The notes below the pieces were generated by a model. That model saw only the letters and a program-made list of their open reading frames with translations. It was not told the DNA's origin and did not search any database. This document shows, in pieces, positions 16,520 through 24,062 of a stretch of 30,354 bases of DNA. The position numbers were made by a program, and so were the translations under genes. Source of the DNA: Actinobacillus sp. (lineage in GTDB: Bacteria; Pseudomonadota; Gammaproteobacteria; Enterobacterales; Pasteurellaceae); the NCBI GenBank assembly GCA_020026055.1, contig JAHHRA010000022.1, forward strand, positions 1 through 30,354, given 5' to 3'. The first letter of the stretch is position 1, and each line of letters opens with the position of its first letter.

Positions 16520-16595
16520 AATTTTTCACATATAAGAAATAAAAAAACAAAGCGTCAGTCTAGTGATATTTGACACGAACCTCAATAACGAAGAT

Positions 16596-16655
16596 AAAAA
16601 AAAGCCCCATTGAGGAAATGGGGCAAAAGTTTGGAGTCATACTTTTAGGGTATGC
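16596..16655 (-). ncRNA. Candidate ~60-nt small RNA or queA leader RNA
   Basis: A minus-strand unit has a strong promoter (16661-16688), a predicted start near 16655, and a textbook terminator: GCCCCATT stem (16604-16611) with AATGGGGC (16617-16624), loop of five, then eight U residues (16603-16596). Inside, a 5-bp hairpin (CATAC/GTATG, 16638-16654) competes with a 6-bp one (AAAAGT/ACTTTT, 16625-16646). That makes it either a compact small RNA or a transcription attenuator 76 bp before queA. It does not match the preQ1-I aptamer as I know it. A 26-codon frame starting at 16640 has no ribosome site and overlaps the terminator. Confidence 0.6.
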
Positions 16656-16660
16656 GGCGT

Positions 16661-16688
16661 ATTATAAACAAAAATTTTACAATTGCAA
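16661..16688 (-). promoter_or_regulatory. Promoter of the candidate small RNA / queA leader
   Basis: Minus strand: -35 TTGCAA (16688-16683), 16-bp spacer, -10 TATAAT (16666-16661), discriminator ACGCCGC. An 11-base A run (16701-16711 on plus) falls at about -47 to -57, where an UP element would be. The -10 plus discriminator TATAATACGCC is the same as that of the left-edge promoter. Confidence 0.75.
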
Positions 16689-16895
16689 CAATTTTTTATC
16701 AAAAAAAAAAATAAAACACATAATTTCTACAATTTAAACAATTCATATACAAATTATTAAAAAATACAATGCGTTATGCTTTTCTACAGATGTCATTTAA
16801 TATTTTGAAAACAGGGATATCAGAAATAATCAAATTGATTAATACTTTTAGTGATACTCGTACTACAGGCAACCATATCTTTTGATAAACATTCT

Positions 16896-18251
16896 TTAAT
16901 TATGCGGATTACGGGTGTTTATACCGTTTGCGAGATTACGCATTAACAAAGCAAATTCAAGTTTTACTTCTGAAGGGACTGCAAGAAAGACAAAATGTCC
17001 GTCACCTTTCGCGGTGTCGATAACTTCTTCCTTACGATTTAACATTTTTTCAATTTTCATGTTGATGTTGCCGTTTGGCGTCATTATTTCGACACTGTCA
17101 CCAAGCAAAAATTTGTTTTTGACAGCAACTTCTGCCATACCGTTTGCATTTCTCACGCCTGTAAATTCGCCAACAAATTGCTGACGTTCAGAAATGGAAT
17201 ATCCGTAATCATAATTCTGGTATTCATCGTGAGTATGGCGACGAAGGAAGCCTTCAGTGTAGCCACGATGAGCAAGACTCTCTAGAATTTGCATAAGATT
17301 TTCATCAAAAGGTTTACCTTCGATAGCATCATCAATAGCTTTGCGATAGACTTGGGCTGTTCTTGCACAATAATAGAAGGATTTAGTACGACCTTCTATT
17401 TTAAGGGAGTGCACGCCGAGTTGAGTTAATTCAGCGACATGTTGCACTGCACGGAGGTCTTTGGAATTCATAATGTAAGTACCGTGTTCATCTTCAAAGG
17501 CTGGCATTTGTTCGTCAGGACGTTGGCTTTCAGTCAATAGAAAAACTTTATCGGTTGTATTACCCTCACCTAATGTTGGTGAGATGTTTTTCACTGGAAT
17601 AGAAGAGACAATATTGCCGATGTTGTCTTCTTGCCCTTCGTTAACGTTATATCCCCAGCGGCAAGCGTTAGTACAAGTGCCTTGATTAGGATCACGTTTA
17701 TTGATATAACCTGAAAGTAGGCAACGCCCAGAATATGCCATACATAAGGCACCGTGGACGAAAACTTCTAACTCAATTTCAGGTACTTTCTCACGAATTT
17801 CAGCAATTTCTTGCAATGATAATTCACGCGATAAAATCACGCGAGTCAATCCCATTTGTTGCCAAAATTTGACTGTTGCCCAATTGACAGCATTAGCTTG
17901 CACGGATAAATGAATAGGAATTTCAGGAAAATGTTCGCGAACAAGCATAATCAAACCAGCATCCGACATAATCAATGCGTCTGGCTTCATCGCAACTACA
18001 GGAGCAAGATCTTGGATAAAAGTTTTGAGTTTAGAATTATGTGGAGCAATGTTGACAACTACATAAAATTTTTTGCCTAGAGCATGAGCTTCATCAATAC
18101 CAATTTTCAAATTAGTGTGATTAAATTCATTGTTACGTACTCGTAAGCTATAACGTGGTTGCCCTGCATAGACAGCATCTGCACCATAAGCAAAAGCATA
18201 ACGCATGTTTTTTAACGATCCCGCTGGAGAAAGGAGTTCGGGTTTTTGCAT
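16896..18251 (-). CDS. trhP: U32 family tRNA hydroxylation protein TrhP (YegQ)
   Basis: This 451-aa protein begins KPELLSPAGSLKNMRYAFAY and closely follows E. coli YegQ/TrhP, which is needed for forming 5-hydroxyuridine at position 34 of certain tRNAs from prephenate. The U32 signature EVFVHGALCMAYSGRCLLSG lies at about 167-186, followed by further cysteines in GTCTNACRW that probably ligate an Fe-S cluster. Conserved EDEHGTYIMNSKDLRA is near 255-270. It was historically labelled a peptidase, which is not its likely role. It is monocistronic. Its neighbours queA and tgt also modify position 34 of tRNA. A palindrome sits in its leader; I see no clear terminator after it. Confidence 0.94.
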   Translation of the reverse strand: MQKPELLSPAGSLKNMRYAFAYGADAVYAGQPRYSLRVRNNEFNHTNLKIGIDEAHALGKKFYVVVNIAPHNSKLKTFIQDLAPVVAMKPDALIMSDAGLIMLVREHFPEIPIHLSVQANAVNWATVKFWQQMGLTRVILSRELSLQEIAEIREKVPEIELEVFVHGALCMAYSGRCLLSGYINKRDPNQGTCTNACRWGYNVNEGQEDNIGNIVSSIPVKNISPTLGEGNTTDKVFLLTESQRPDEQMPAFEDEHGTYIMNSKDLRAVQHVAELTQLGVHSLKIEGRTKSFYYCARTAQVYRKAIDDAIEGKPFDENLMQILESLAHRGYTEGFLRRHTHDEYQNYDYGYSISERQQFVGEFTGVRNANGMAEVAVKNKFLLGDSVEIMTPNGNINMKIEKMLNRKEEVIDTAKGDGHFVFLAVPSEVKLEFALLMRNLANGINTRNPHN

Positions 18252-18276
18252 AATGTTCTCTCTGAATTCAAGTCAT

Positions 18277-18293
18277 GCATCAAGATTTGATGC
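18277..18293. promoter_or_regulatory. Palindrome in the trhP leader
   Basis: GCATCAA (18277-18283), GAT, TTGATGC (18287-18293): perfect 7-bp arms, 26 bp before the trhP start. It could be an operator or an mRNA hairpin; on the minus strand it is preceded, not followed, by a T tract, so it is not a terminator for that direction. Confidence 0.4.
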
Positions 18294-18314
18294 GAAAAAA
18301 GATTAAATACGCAT

Positions 18315-18353
18315 AAAAAAACCTAGCCCTGCACAAGGCTTTGGGGCTAGGTT
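18315..18353 (-). terminator. Terminator of the rpsF-priB-rpsR-rplI operon
   Basis: AACCTAGCCC (18320-18329 on plus) pairs with GGGCTAGGTT (18344-18353); in the transcribed direction a run of six U residues follows. It starts 22 bp after the rplI stop. Confidence 0.92.
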
Positions 18354-18375
18354 TCTCACATTAGCTTTGATTACG

Positions 18376-18825
18376 TTATTCTGGAATAACGTTGACAATT
18401 AAGTTTGCGAATACTTCTGGGTGGAATTGGAAACGAACTTCATGTTCACCAAGGTTACGTAAAGGACCTGTGGATAAACGCACTTCACTTTTCGCAATTT
18501 CAATACCAGCAGCAGTCACTGCTTCAGCAACATCACGTGTTGTGATTGAACCAAATAAACGACCTTCGTCACCAGCTTTAGAAGCAATAGTTACTTTCGC
18601 TAGTTCAACTAATTTAGCTGCACGAGCTTGAGCAACTGCAAGTACTTCTGCTGCTTTCATTTCAAGTTCAGCACGGCGAGATTCAAAATATTCGATATTA
18701 GCTGCTGTTGCCATCACCGCTTTTCCTTGCGGAATTAAGTAATTACGAGCAAAACCTGCTTTTACATTTACTTGTTCACCAATGTTACCAAGGTGAGCGA
18801 GTTTTTCTAATAAAATAACTTGCAT
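18376..18825 (-). CDS. rplI: 50S ribosomal protein L9
   Basis: L9 (149 aa) binds 23S rRNA at the base of the L1 stalk. The signature MQVILLEKLAHLGNIGEQVNVKAGFARNYLIPQGKA is at the start, the central helix runs about 42-75, and the C-terminal domain ends in FHPEVFANLIVNVIPE. GGAG precedes the ATG. It is the last gene of the rpsF operon, 16 bp after rpsR, and is followed by a strong terminator. Confidence 0.98.
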   Translation of the reverse strand: MQVILLEKLAHLGNIGEQVNVKAGFARNYLIPQGKAVMATAANIEYFESRRAELEMKAAEVLAVAQARAAKLVELAKVTIASKAGDEGRLFGSITTRDVAEAVTAAGIEIAKSEVRLSTGPLRNLGEHEVRFQFHPEVFANLIVNVIPE

Positions 18826-18841
18826 TTGTGGTACTCCTTCA

Positions 18842-19069
18842 CTATTGATGGTTATCAGTGTACGGAAGTAACGCTAAAAAACGTGCACGTTTGATTGCAC
18901 GTGCTAATTGGCGTTGATACTTCGCACGAGTACCAGTAATACGGCTTGGGACAATTTTGCCGCTCTCAGAAATGTAGTTCTTTAATGTCGCGATATCTTT
19001 GTAATCGATTTCTGTAACATTTTCCGCTGAAAAACGGCAGAACTTACGACGACGGAAATAACGTGCCAT
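18842..19069 (-). CDS. rpsR: 30S ribosomal protein S18
   Basis: S18 (75 aa) binds the 30S platform together with S6. The family pattern MARYFRRRKFCRFSAENVTEIDYKD and the basic C-terminal region GTRAKYQRQLARAIKRARFLALLPY are intact. AGGAG precedes the ATG. It lies 12 bp after priB. Confidence 0.98.
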   Translation of the reverse strand: MARYFRRRKFCRFSAENVTEIDYKDIATLKNYISESGKIVPSRITGTRAKYQRQLARAIKRARFLALLPYTDNHQ

Positions 19070-19081
19070 ATGGCGATTCTC

Positions 19082-19393
19082 CTAATCTATAAATTCGATA
19101 TGCTCGGCGTGCAATACTAACTTAGTTGTTTGATTGGGCAATTTCTGCGAAATCAAAAAACCATTAATGTTTAATTTCACACCGACCGTAATGCTTTGCG
19201 ATTGAGTTACTAATTCTATCCCACTGAGTTGAACAGGAATTTTACACCAAACTTGACGTTTCAATCCTGCTTCAATTCGCATTGAGCAATGTTCTAAAAT
19301 AAATTCGCAATGCACTATGCCATTGGGAGAGATGACCCTTTTGGGGAAAGTTAAAACTTTACCCGTTAAGGATAACTGATTGTAACTATCCAA
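19082..19393 (-). CDS. priB: Primosomal replication protein N (PriB)
   Basis: PriB (103 aa) is a dimeric OB-fold ssDNA-binding protein that helps PriA reload the replisome at repaired forks. It is recognised by SPNGIVHCEFILEHCS (about 22-37), the QVWCKIPVQLSG segment and the end LVLHAEHIEFID. It is more diverged than its ribosomal neighbours, as is usual for PriB. The start codon is TTG (19393-19391) directly after the rpsF stop (TAATTG), so no in-frame upstream start is possible; GAGGAT within the rpsF end is the nearest ribosome site. Translation is probably coupled to rpsF. Confidence 0.92.
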   Translation of the reverse strand: MDSYNQLSLTGKVLTFPKRVISPNGIVHCEFILEHCSMRIEAGLKRQVWCKIPVQLSGIELVTQSQSITVGVKLNINGFLISQKLPNQTTKLVLHAEHIEFID

Positions 19394-19771
19394 TTATTCG
19401 CCAGCATCCTCGGTATCGTTGGTTTCAACTTCGGCTACAGCTTTACGTTCTTCACGTGCTTTAACCATCGGGGACGCTTCGGTTACGGCGTGCTTAGTGC
19501 GCATAATTGCGTTACGAAGAACTGCATCGTTGTAACGGAATGTTGTTTCTAGCTCGTCGATTACTTCTTGAGGCGCTTCTACATTCATTAGCACATAATG
19601 TGCTTTATGTAATTTATTGATTGGGTAAGCCAATTGACGGCGACCCCAGTCTTCTAAGCGATGGATTTTACCACCAGCCTCTATAATAGAGTTGGTATAA
19701 CGTTCAATCATCGCAGGTACTTGTTCGCTTTGATCTGGATGAACCATAAAAACGATTTCGTAGTGACGCAT
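19394..19771 (-). CDS. rpsF: 30S ribosomal protein S6
   Basis: S6 (125 aa) forms a heterodimer with S18 on the 30S platform. MRHYEIVFMVHPDQSEQVPAMIERY at the start and IHRLEDWGRRQLAYPINKLHKAHYVLMN in the middle are the family pattern. The last ~25 residues are rich in Glu and Asp; E. coli S6 has a comparable acidic tail that receives glutamates from RimK. The ATG follows AAGGAG. It is first in rpsF-priB-rpsR-rplI. Confidence 0.98.
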   Translation of the reverse strand: MRHYEIVFMVHPDQSEQVPAMIERYTNSIIEAGGKIHRLEDWGRRQLAYPINKLHKAHYVLMNVEAPQEVIDELETTFRYNDAVLRNAIMRTKHAVTEASPMVKAREERKAVAEVETNDTEDAGE

Positions 19772-19862
19772 TACTGCTCCTTACGGGTTAATCAGCCTCC
19801 GACGATAAGACCAGTCGCCAGTCTTGCGGAAGCAAGGAACGAAAATAGGTACGACTGTAAGA
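19772..19862 (-). promoter_or_regulatory. rpsF structured leader, possible S6:S18 autoregulatory element
   Basis: The ~90-nt leader can form CTTGC-TTCC-GCAAG and, sharing the AAG, an AAGAC...GTCTT hairpin (about 19807-19826 on plus), so two structures exclude each other. rpsF leaders of many bacteria bind the S6:S18 dimer through a CCG-containing motif, and CCG occurs here in the first hairpin loop. The match to the known motif is inferred, not tested. Confidence 0.5.
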
Positions 19863-19868
19863 AGCGGT

Positions 19869-19896
19869 ATTATACAGATTTTTTTTTAAGGGTAAA
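19869..19896 (-). promoter_or_regulatory. rpsF operon promoter
   Basis: Minus strand: -10 TATAAT (19874-19869), 16-bp spacer, -35-like TTTACC (19896-19891). The spacer contains a nine-base homopolymer (19879-19887), so its length could vary by slippage. Confidence 0.7.
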
Positions 19897-19987
19897 GATT
19901 GAATTGAAGGGAATGTTCTAAAACTACTCACGAAATATTTTAGCATTTTGTTTAGGTTAATGCTTCTTCACTACAACTAAAGTTCAA

Positions 19988-20044
19988 GAAGTTTATCAGA
20001 GATAACTTCCTTTTTTATTGTAGATAATTTCCTTTTTTCTTGTA
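19988..20044. repeat. 22-bp tandem repeat and hairpin downstream of lexA
   Basis: Two adjacent 22-bp units (20001-20022 and 20023-20044) differ at only two positions; each holds GATAA then TTCCTTTTTT. The first unit also pairs with the sequence before it: GAAGTTTATC (19988-19997) with GATAACTTC (20001-20009), one bulged base, then six T residues on the plus strand. In the lexA direction (minus) the hairpin lies ~60 bp past the stop. It may act as a terminator between lexA and the rpsF promoter. Confidence 0.55.
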
Positions 20045-20070
20045 ATTGTACAGCATGTTCAAGTTTTTAA

Positions 20071-20715
20071 TTACATCCAGCGATTATTGCGAATGATTCC
20101 CACGGCAATGCCTTCTATTTCAAACGTTGGATTTTGATTTAAATCCACCACAATGGGCTCAAAATCATCATTTTCAGCGTGTAAATAAATGAGGTGACCT
20201 TGCTTGACAAGGCGTTTGACGGTTACTTCATCTTCGATTCGAGCAACAACTACCTGCCCATTACGAACGTCTTTAGTGTGGTGCACAGCAAGCAAGTCGC
20301 CATCAAGGATACCAATATTTTTCATTGAGTCGCCATAAACACGCAACAAAAAATTAGCTTCTGGTGTAAACATATGTGGGTCGATGCGATAAGTACTATC
20401 GATATGTGCTTCAGCAAGAATAGGCTCTCCTGCCGCAACTCGCCCTATTAGCGGAATTCCTTCTTCTGTTATTTCATTAGTAGTGTCATCTTCTAAGACT
20501 AAACGAATACCTCGTGATACACCAGAAAGAATTTCAATAACGCCTTTTCGTGCTAATGCTTTTAAATGCTCTTCTGCTGCATTAACTGAACGAAAACCAA
20601 GCTCTTTAGCAATTTCAGCACGAGTAGGTGGCATACCTGTCGTATCAATACGATATTTTAGCAAATTGTAAACTTGTTGCTGTCTCTCTGTTAATTTTTT
20701 AAGCACTTTTTGCAT
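20071..20715 (-). CDS. lexA: SOS repressor LexA
   Basis: LexA (214 aa from this start) represses SOS genes and cleaves itself when RecA is active. The N-terminal winged helix includes TRAEIAKELGFRSVNAAEEHL (about 31-51). The cleavage site Ala-Gly is in RVAAGEP (95-96), and the catalytic dyad is S130 (YGDSMKN) and K167 (EVTVKRL). The ATG at 20715 lies three bases from a LexA box and has no spaced ribosome site. The GTG at 20706 has AGG about ten bases upstream and would give MLKKLTERQQQ, closer in length to E. coli LexA; either is possible. plsB is divergent. Confidence 0.95.
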   Translation of the reverse strand: MQKVLKKLTERQQQVYNLLKYRIDTTGMPPTRAEIAKELGFRSVNAAEEHLKALARKGVIEILSGVSRGIRLVLEDDTTNEITEEGIPLIGRVAAGEPILAEAHIDSTYRIDPHMFTPEANFLLRVYGDSMKNIGILDGDLLAVHHTKDVRNGQVVVARIEDEVTVKRLVKQGHLIYLHAENDDFEPIVVDLNQNPTFEIEGIAVGIIRNNRWM

Positions 20716-20717
20716 AC

Positions 20718-20733
20718 CTGTTTTTTTATACAA
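20718..20733 (-). promoter_or_regulatory. LexA box 2 (proximal)
   Basis: Minus strand TTGTATAAAAAAACAG: TTG-N10-CAG against the consensus CTG-N10-CAG, two bases before the lexA ATG. Confidence 0.75.
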
Positions 20734-20739
20734 TAATTT

Positions 20740-20755
20740 CTGTCATTTTATACAT
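20740..20755 (-). promoter_or_regulatory. LexA box 1 (distal)
   Basis: Minus strand ATGTATAAAATGACAG fits TG-N10-CAG. Its centre is 22 bp from that of the proximal box, about two helical turns, much like the paired boxes of E. coli lexA (21 bp). This supports autoregulation. The reverse side faces plsB. Confidence 0.65.
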
Positions 20756-20859
20756 ATTTATTTGTTATGCAATACTTTCTTTCTAATAAAAAACTAACTT
20801 TTTAATGAAAAATAAGGTAAATTATTCTCTATCTCATGTTTTCATTATTGGTGATAGAT

Positions 20860-23301
20860 ATGTCTTTATTGCTCAATTTTTATCGACAAGCAATTAATTT
20901 CCCACTTTCATTCTTAGTTAAAAATAACCCTATTCCTCAACATCCTATTGATGAATTAACCTTAGATTTATCGCAACCTGTTGTCTATATTCTTCCTTAT
21001 ACATCACAAACTGATTTTGTGATTTTGCGTAAAAATTGTTTAAGCGTAGGTTTACCTGATCCTGCCGAAGACAATCATATTATGGGAAAAACATTGCCTC
21101 GGTATGTATTTTTAGATAAAGGAAACCGTTTCTTTTACAGTAAAACCGCAAAAAAAGAAACACTAAAAATTTTTAATCAATATTTAAATTTACATCGTCA
21201 ATTCCTTGATTTAAATGTTCAGCTTATTCCTGCTTCAGTACTTTGGGGGCGCTCACCTGGACATGAAAACAGCACAGGTTTACCTAAATTACGACTGTTA
21301 AACAGTCTGCAAAAAATAATTGCTGCTATTTGGTTTGGTCGTGATACGTTTGTACGCTTTTCACAAGCCGTTTCCTTGCGTTATATGATTAATGAATATG
21401 GCAATGATCCTAAACTAGCCACTAAATTGACACGTGTAGCTAAAATTCACTTTTCAAAACAACGTATTTCAGCAACAGGTCCACGATTACCAAATCGCCA
21501 AGCAATGTTCCACAGCCTTATGCAATCTCCTGCAATTTGCCAAGCAATCGATGATGAAGTCCGTTTGAAAAATATAAACCCTGAAAAAGCAAAACAAGAG
21601 GCTTACAAAATCTTGGAAGAAATTGCAGCTAATGTAAATTATGAAGGACTTCGTTTAGCAGATCGTTTTTTACGTTGGCTGTGGCATAAACTCTATCAAG
21701 GGATTAGCGTAACAAATGCTGATCGAGTTCGTAAATTAGCACTTGAAGGACATGAAATTGTATACATTCCTTGCCATCGAAGTCATGTTGACTATTTGTT
21801 ACTTTCTTATTTACTTTATCATCAAGGACTCGTTCCACCACACGTTGCGGCAGGAATCAACCTTAACTTTTGGCCCATAGGAGCTATGTTTCGCCGAGGA
21901 GGAGCATTTTTTATTCGCCGTAGCTTTAAAGGAAACCGTCTTTACGCCACTGTTTTCCGTGAATATTTAGCTGAACTTTTTCATCGAGGATATTCAGTAG
22001 AATATTTTATAGAAGGTGGACGCTCTCGCACTGGTCGGCTATTGACGCCAAAAACAGGTATGATGTCAATGACACTTCAAGCTTTACAACAAGATCAATC
22101 ACGGCCGATTTCTATCGTCCCAGTTTATATCGGTTATGAACACGTTATTGAAGTAGATACTTATGCTAAGGAATTACGTGGTGCGGAAAAAGAAAAAGAA
22201 AATGCAGGCTTAGTCCTTCGTGTCATAAAAAAATTACGTAAATTAGGTAAAGCCCATGTAAACTTCGGTGAACCGATCAGCATCGCAAATTATTTAACTC
22301 AACACTTTCCTGAATGGAAGGACAAAACAAATACACAATTCCTTGAAAATAGTACATATGCATCGTGGTTTAGTCCTGCTGTTGAGAGTATTTCTAACCA
22401 AGTAATGATACACATTAATAATGCTGCAGCAGTTAATGCAATGAATCTTATTGGAACAGCGTTACTTTCTTCTCGCCAACGTGCCTTAAGCAAAGAACAA
22501 CTTATTGAACAACTAGAAAGTTATCAATATTTCTTACAAAATGTACCTTATTCGCAAGATATGACTTTACCACGAGAAACACCTGATGAGATGGTAGAAT
22601 ACGCATTTAACTTAAATTGCATGGGATTATTAGTTGAGAAAGATAATTTTGGTGAGATTGTTCGTCTACAACGTGATGCAGCTGTCTTGATGACTTACTA
22701 TCGTAATAATATCCAACATATTTTCGCATTGCCATCATTGATCGCAAGCCTTATTCTTCATTATGAAGCGATTCAAAAAGATCTAGTAATTGATACAGTA
22801 ACTAAACTTTATCCATTCTTGCAAAAAGAACTTTTCTTACGTTTCAATCGAGAAGAGTTACACATTTATTTAGAAACAACGATTGCGGAGTTTGAAAGAC
22901 AGAATCTTATTCAAGTCAGTGCAAATATCTTATCTATTAATAAGTCGCATGTAAGGACTTTACAACTTTGGTCTGCAGGAGTGCGTGAAATTCTACAACG
23001 CTATAATATTACTATCAATATCCTTCAAAATGAACCTAATATTGCTAGAGCGGACCTAGAAAAAAATAGTCAGACTGTTGCACGTCGTCTCTCTATTCTA
23101 CACGGAATTAACGCACCTGAATTTTTTGATAAAGCCGTATTTACTAGCTTTATAAATAGTTTAAAAGAACAGAATTATATCAATAACCAAGGTATTGCTG
23201 ATTATCATAAATTAGCAAGTTTAAGCTCTGTTTTAGAGCAAGTTATTTCAAGTGAAGTAACATTGACTATAAAAAGTGCCGTTGAAAATATTCACGAATA
23301 A
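20860..23301 (+). CDS. plsB: Glycerol-3-phosphate 1-O-acyltransferase PlsB
   Basis: PlsB (813 aa) acylates position 1 of glycerol-3-phosphate, the first step of phospholipid synthesis, at the inner membrane. The acyltransferase motifs are present in order in the middle of the protein: HRSHVD (HX4D), GGAFFIRRSF, FIEGGRSRTGR, and a proline-containing block near ISIVPVYIGYEH. Length is close to E. coli (807). The start at 20860 was preferred over 20836 because GGTGATAG precedes it and MSLLLNFYRQAINFPLSFLV aligns with the E. coli N-terminus; the earlier ATG has no ribosome site. It is divergent from lexA, as in Haemophilus, and ends in a bidirectional terminator. Confidence 0.95.
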   Translation: MSLLLNFYRQAINFPLSFLVKNNPIPQHPIDELTLDLSQPVVYILPYTSQTDFVILRKNCLSVGLPDPAEDNHIMGKTLPRYVFLDKGNRFFYSKTAKKETLKIFNQYLNLHRQFLDLNVQLIPASVLWGRSPGHENSTGLPKLRLLNSLQKIIAAIWFGRDTFVRFSQAVSLRYMINEYGNDPKLATKLTRVAKIHFSKQRISATGPRLPNRQAMFHSLMQSPAICQAIDDEVRLKNINPEKAKQEAYKILEEIAANVNYEGLRLADRFLRWLWHKLYQGISVTNADRVRKLALEGHEIVYIPCHRSHVDYLLLSYLLYHQGLVPPHVAAGINLNFWPIGAMFRRGGAFFIRRSFKGNRLYATVFREYLAELFHRGYSVEYFIEGGRSRTGRLLTPKTGMMSMTLQALQQDQSRPISIVPVYIGYEHVIEVDTYAKELRGAEKEKENAGLVLRVIKKLRKLGKAHVNFGEPISIANYLTQHFPEWKDKTNTQFLENSTYASWFSPAVESISNQVMIHINNAAAVNAMNLIGTALLSSRQRALSKEQLIEQLESYQYFLQNVPYSQDMTLPRETPDEMVEYAFNLNCMGLLVEKDNFGEIVRLQRDAAVLMTYYRNNIQHIFALPSLIASLILHYEAIQKDLVIDTVTKLYPFLQKELFLRFNREELHIYLETTIAEFERQNLIQVSANILSINKSHVRTLQLWSAGVREILQRYNITINILQNEPNIARADLEKNSQTVARRLSILHGINAPEFFDKAVFTSFINSLKEQNYINNQGIADYHKLASLSSVLEQVISSEVTLTIKSAVENIHE

Positions 23302-23320
23302 TTCAATTATATAAATTGAA

Positions 23321-23350
23321 AAAAGCCACATTCGTCAAATTGTGGCTTTT
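23321..23350. terminator. Bidirectional terminator between plsB and ulaD
   Basis: AAAAGCCACA (23321-23330) and TGTGGCTTTT (23341-23350) form a 10-bp stem with a ten-base loop; A and T tracts on both sides serve both converging transcripts. Confidence 0.88.
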
Positions 23351-23371
23351 ATTTAAAATGAATTTTTAACG

Positions 23372-24043
23372 TTACCAATATTGATTTATTTGCTCATGAA
23401 TTTTTTTCGCTGTAATTTCTCCTTTTCCGCCAACTAATGCACGTCCAGCGATAAATGCTTTAGTGTTTTTAATATCTTTAAACAAGTGAATATCTTCAGG
23501 CACAATGCCTCCTGTAATAGAAAGTGCTAATCCCATATCAGATAGTGCTTTCATTAGATCAATATCCTCTGGTGTCCAGCCTCTACCCGCTAATTCAGCG
23601 TCACGTGAACGATGATAAATCGCTTGCTTTACACCCAAATCAAGCCAATCCTGGGCATCTTTTAATGTCCAATTACCATAGATTTCGATTTGAATTTCTT
23701 TAGGTATTTTTAATTCGGAATGAGTGGCGTTAAAATCATCGGCAACTTTTTTACAAGCGGCTTTCGTTGCAGGATGTGCAGCGGCAGAAACAGTAAGCCA
23801 ATCTGCACCAGCTTCAAATGCCATTTTGGCTAGGATTGCCCCTCCATCAGTAGTTTTTAAATCACACACGATGATGTGATTTGGGTGCAAGCTTCGTAAG
23901 ACAGACACTGCTTTCATTCCTTCTGCACAAGCAAGAATAGTCCCGATTTCGATGATATCGACATGCTTTTCAGCTTGTTTAGCAGAACTCACTGCAGTTT
24001 CTAGATTGGTAGAATCAAGTGCTAATTGAAGTAAGGGTTTCAT
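23372..24043 (-). CDS. ulaD: 3-keto-L-gulonate-6-phosphate decarboxylase
   Basis: UlaD (223 aa) decarboxylates 3-keto-L-gulonate-6-phosphate to L-xylulose-5-phosphate. It belongs to the orotidine-phosphate decarboxylase fold. DIIEIGT (about 29-35), the acid/lysine segment CDLKTTDGG (about 59-67), the HRSRDAELAG segment and the phosphate-binding ends SITGGI and FIAGRALVGG are visible. The CDLKTTDGG segment resembles SgbH-type enzymes of Haemophilus more than enterobacterial UlaD, so sgbH would be an alternative name. Its operon position after ulaC favours ulaD. AAGGA precedes the ATG. It is last in the leftward arm. Confidence 0.9.
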   Translation of the reverse strand: MKPLLQLALDSTNLETAVSSAKQAEKHVDIIEIGTILACAEGMKAVSVLRSLHPNHIIVCDLKTTDGGAILAKMAFEAGADWLTVSAAAHPATKAACKKVADDFNATHSELKIPKEIQIEIYGNWTLKDAQDWLDLGVKQAIYHRSRDAELAGRGWTPEDIDLMKALSDMGLALSITGGIVPEDIHLFKDIKNTKAFIAGRALVGGKGEITAKKIHEQINQYW

Positions 24044-24062
24044 CTATTTTTCCTTATAAAAT

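Noticed and set aside
16560..16640. 26-codon leader peptide frame over the sRNA terminator
   Set aside because: No ribosome site and no run of regulatory codons; it reads through the terminator stem.
16596..16655. preQ1-I riboswitch
   Set aside because: The first hairpin loop is too short and lacks the partner A-rich tail; position before queA alone is not enough.
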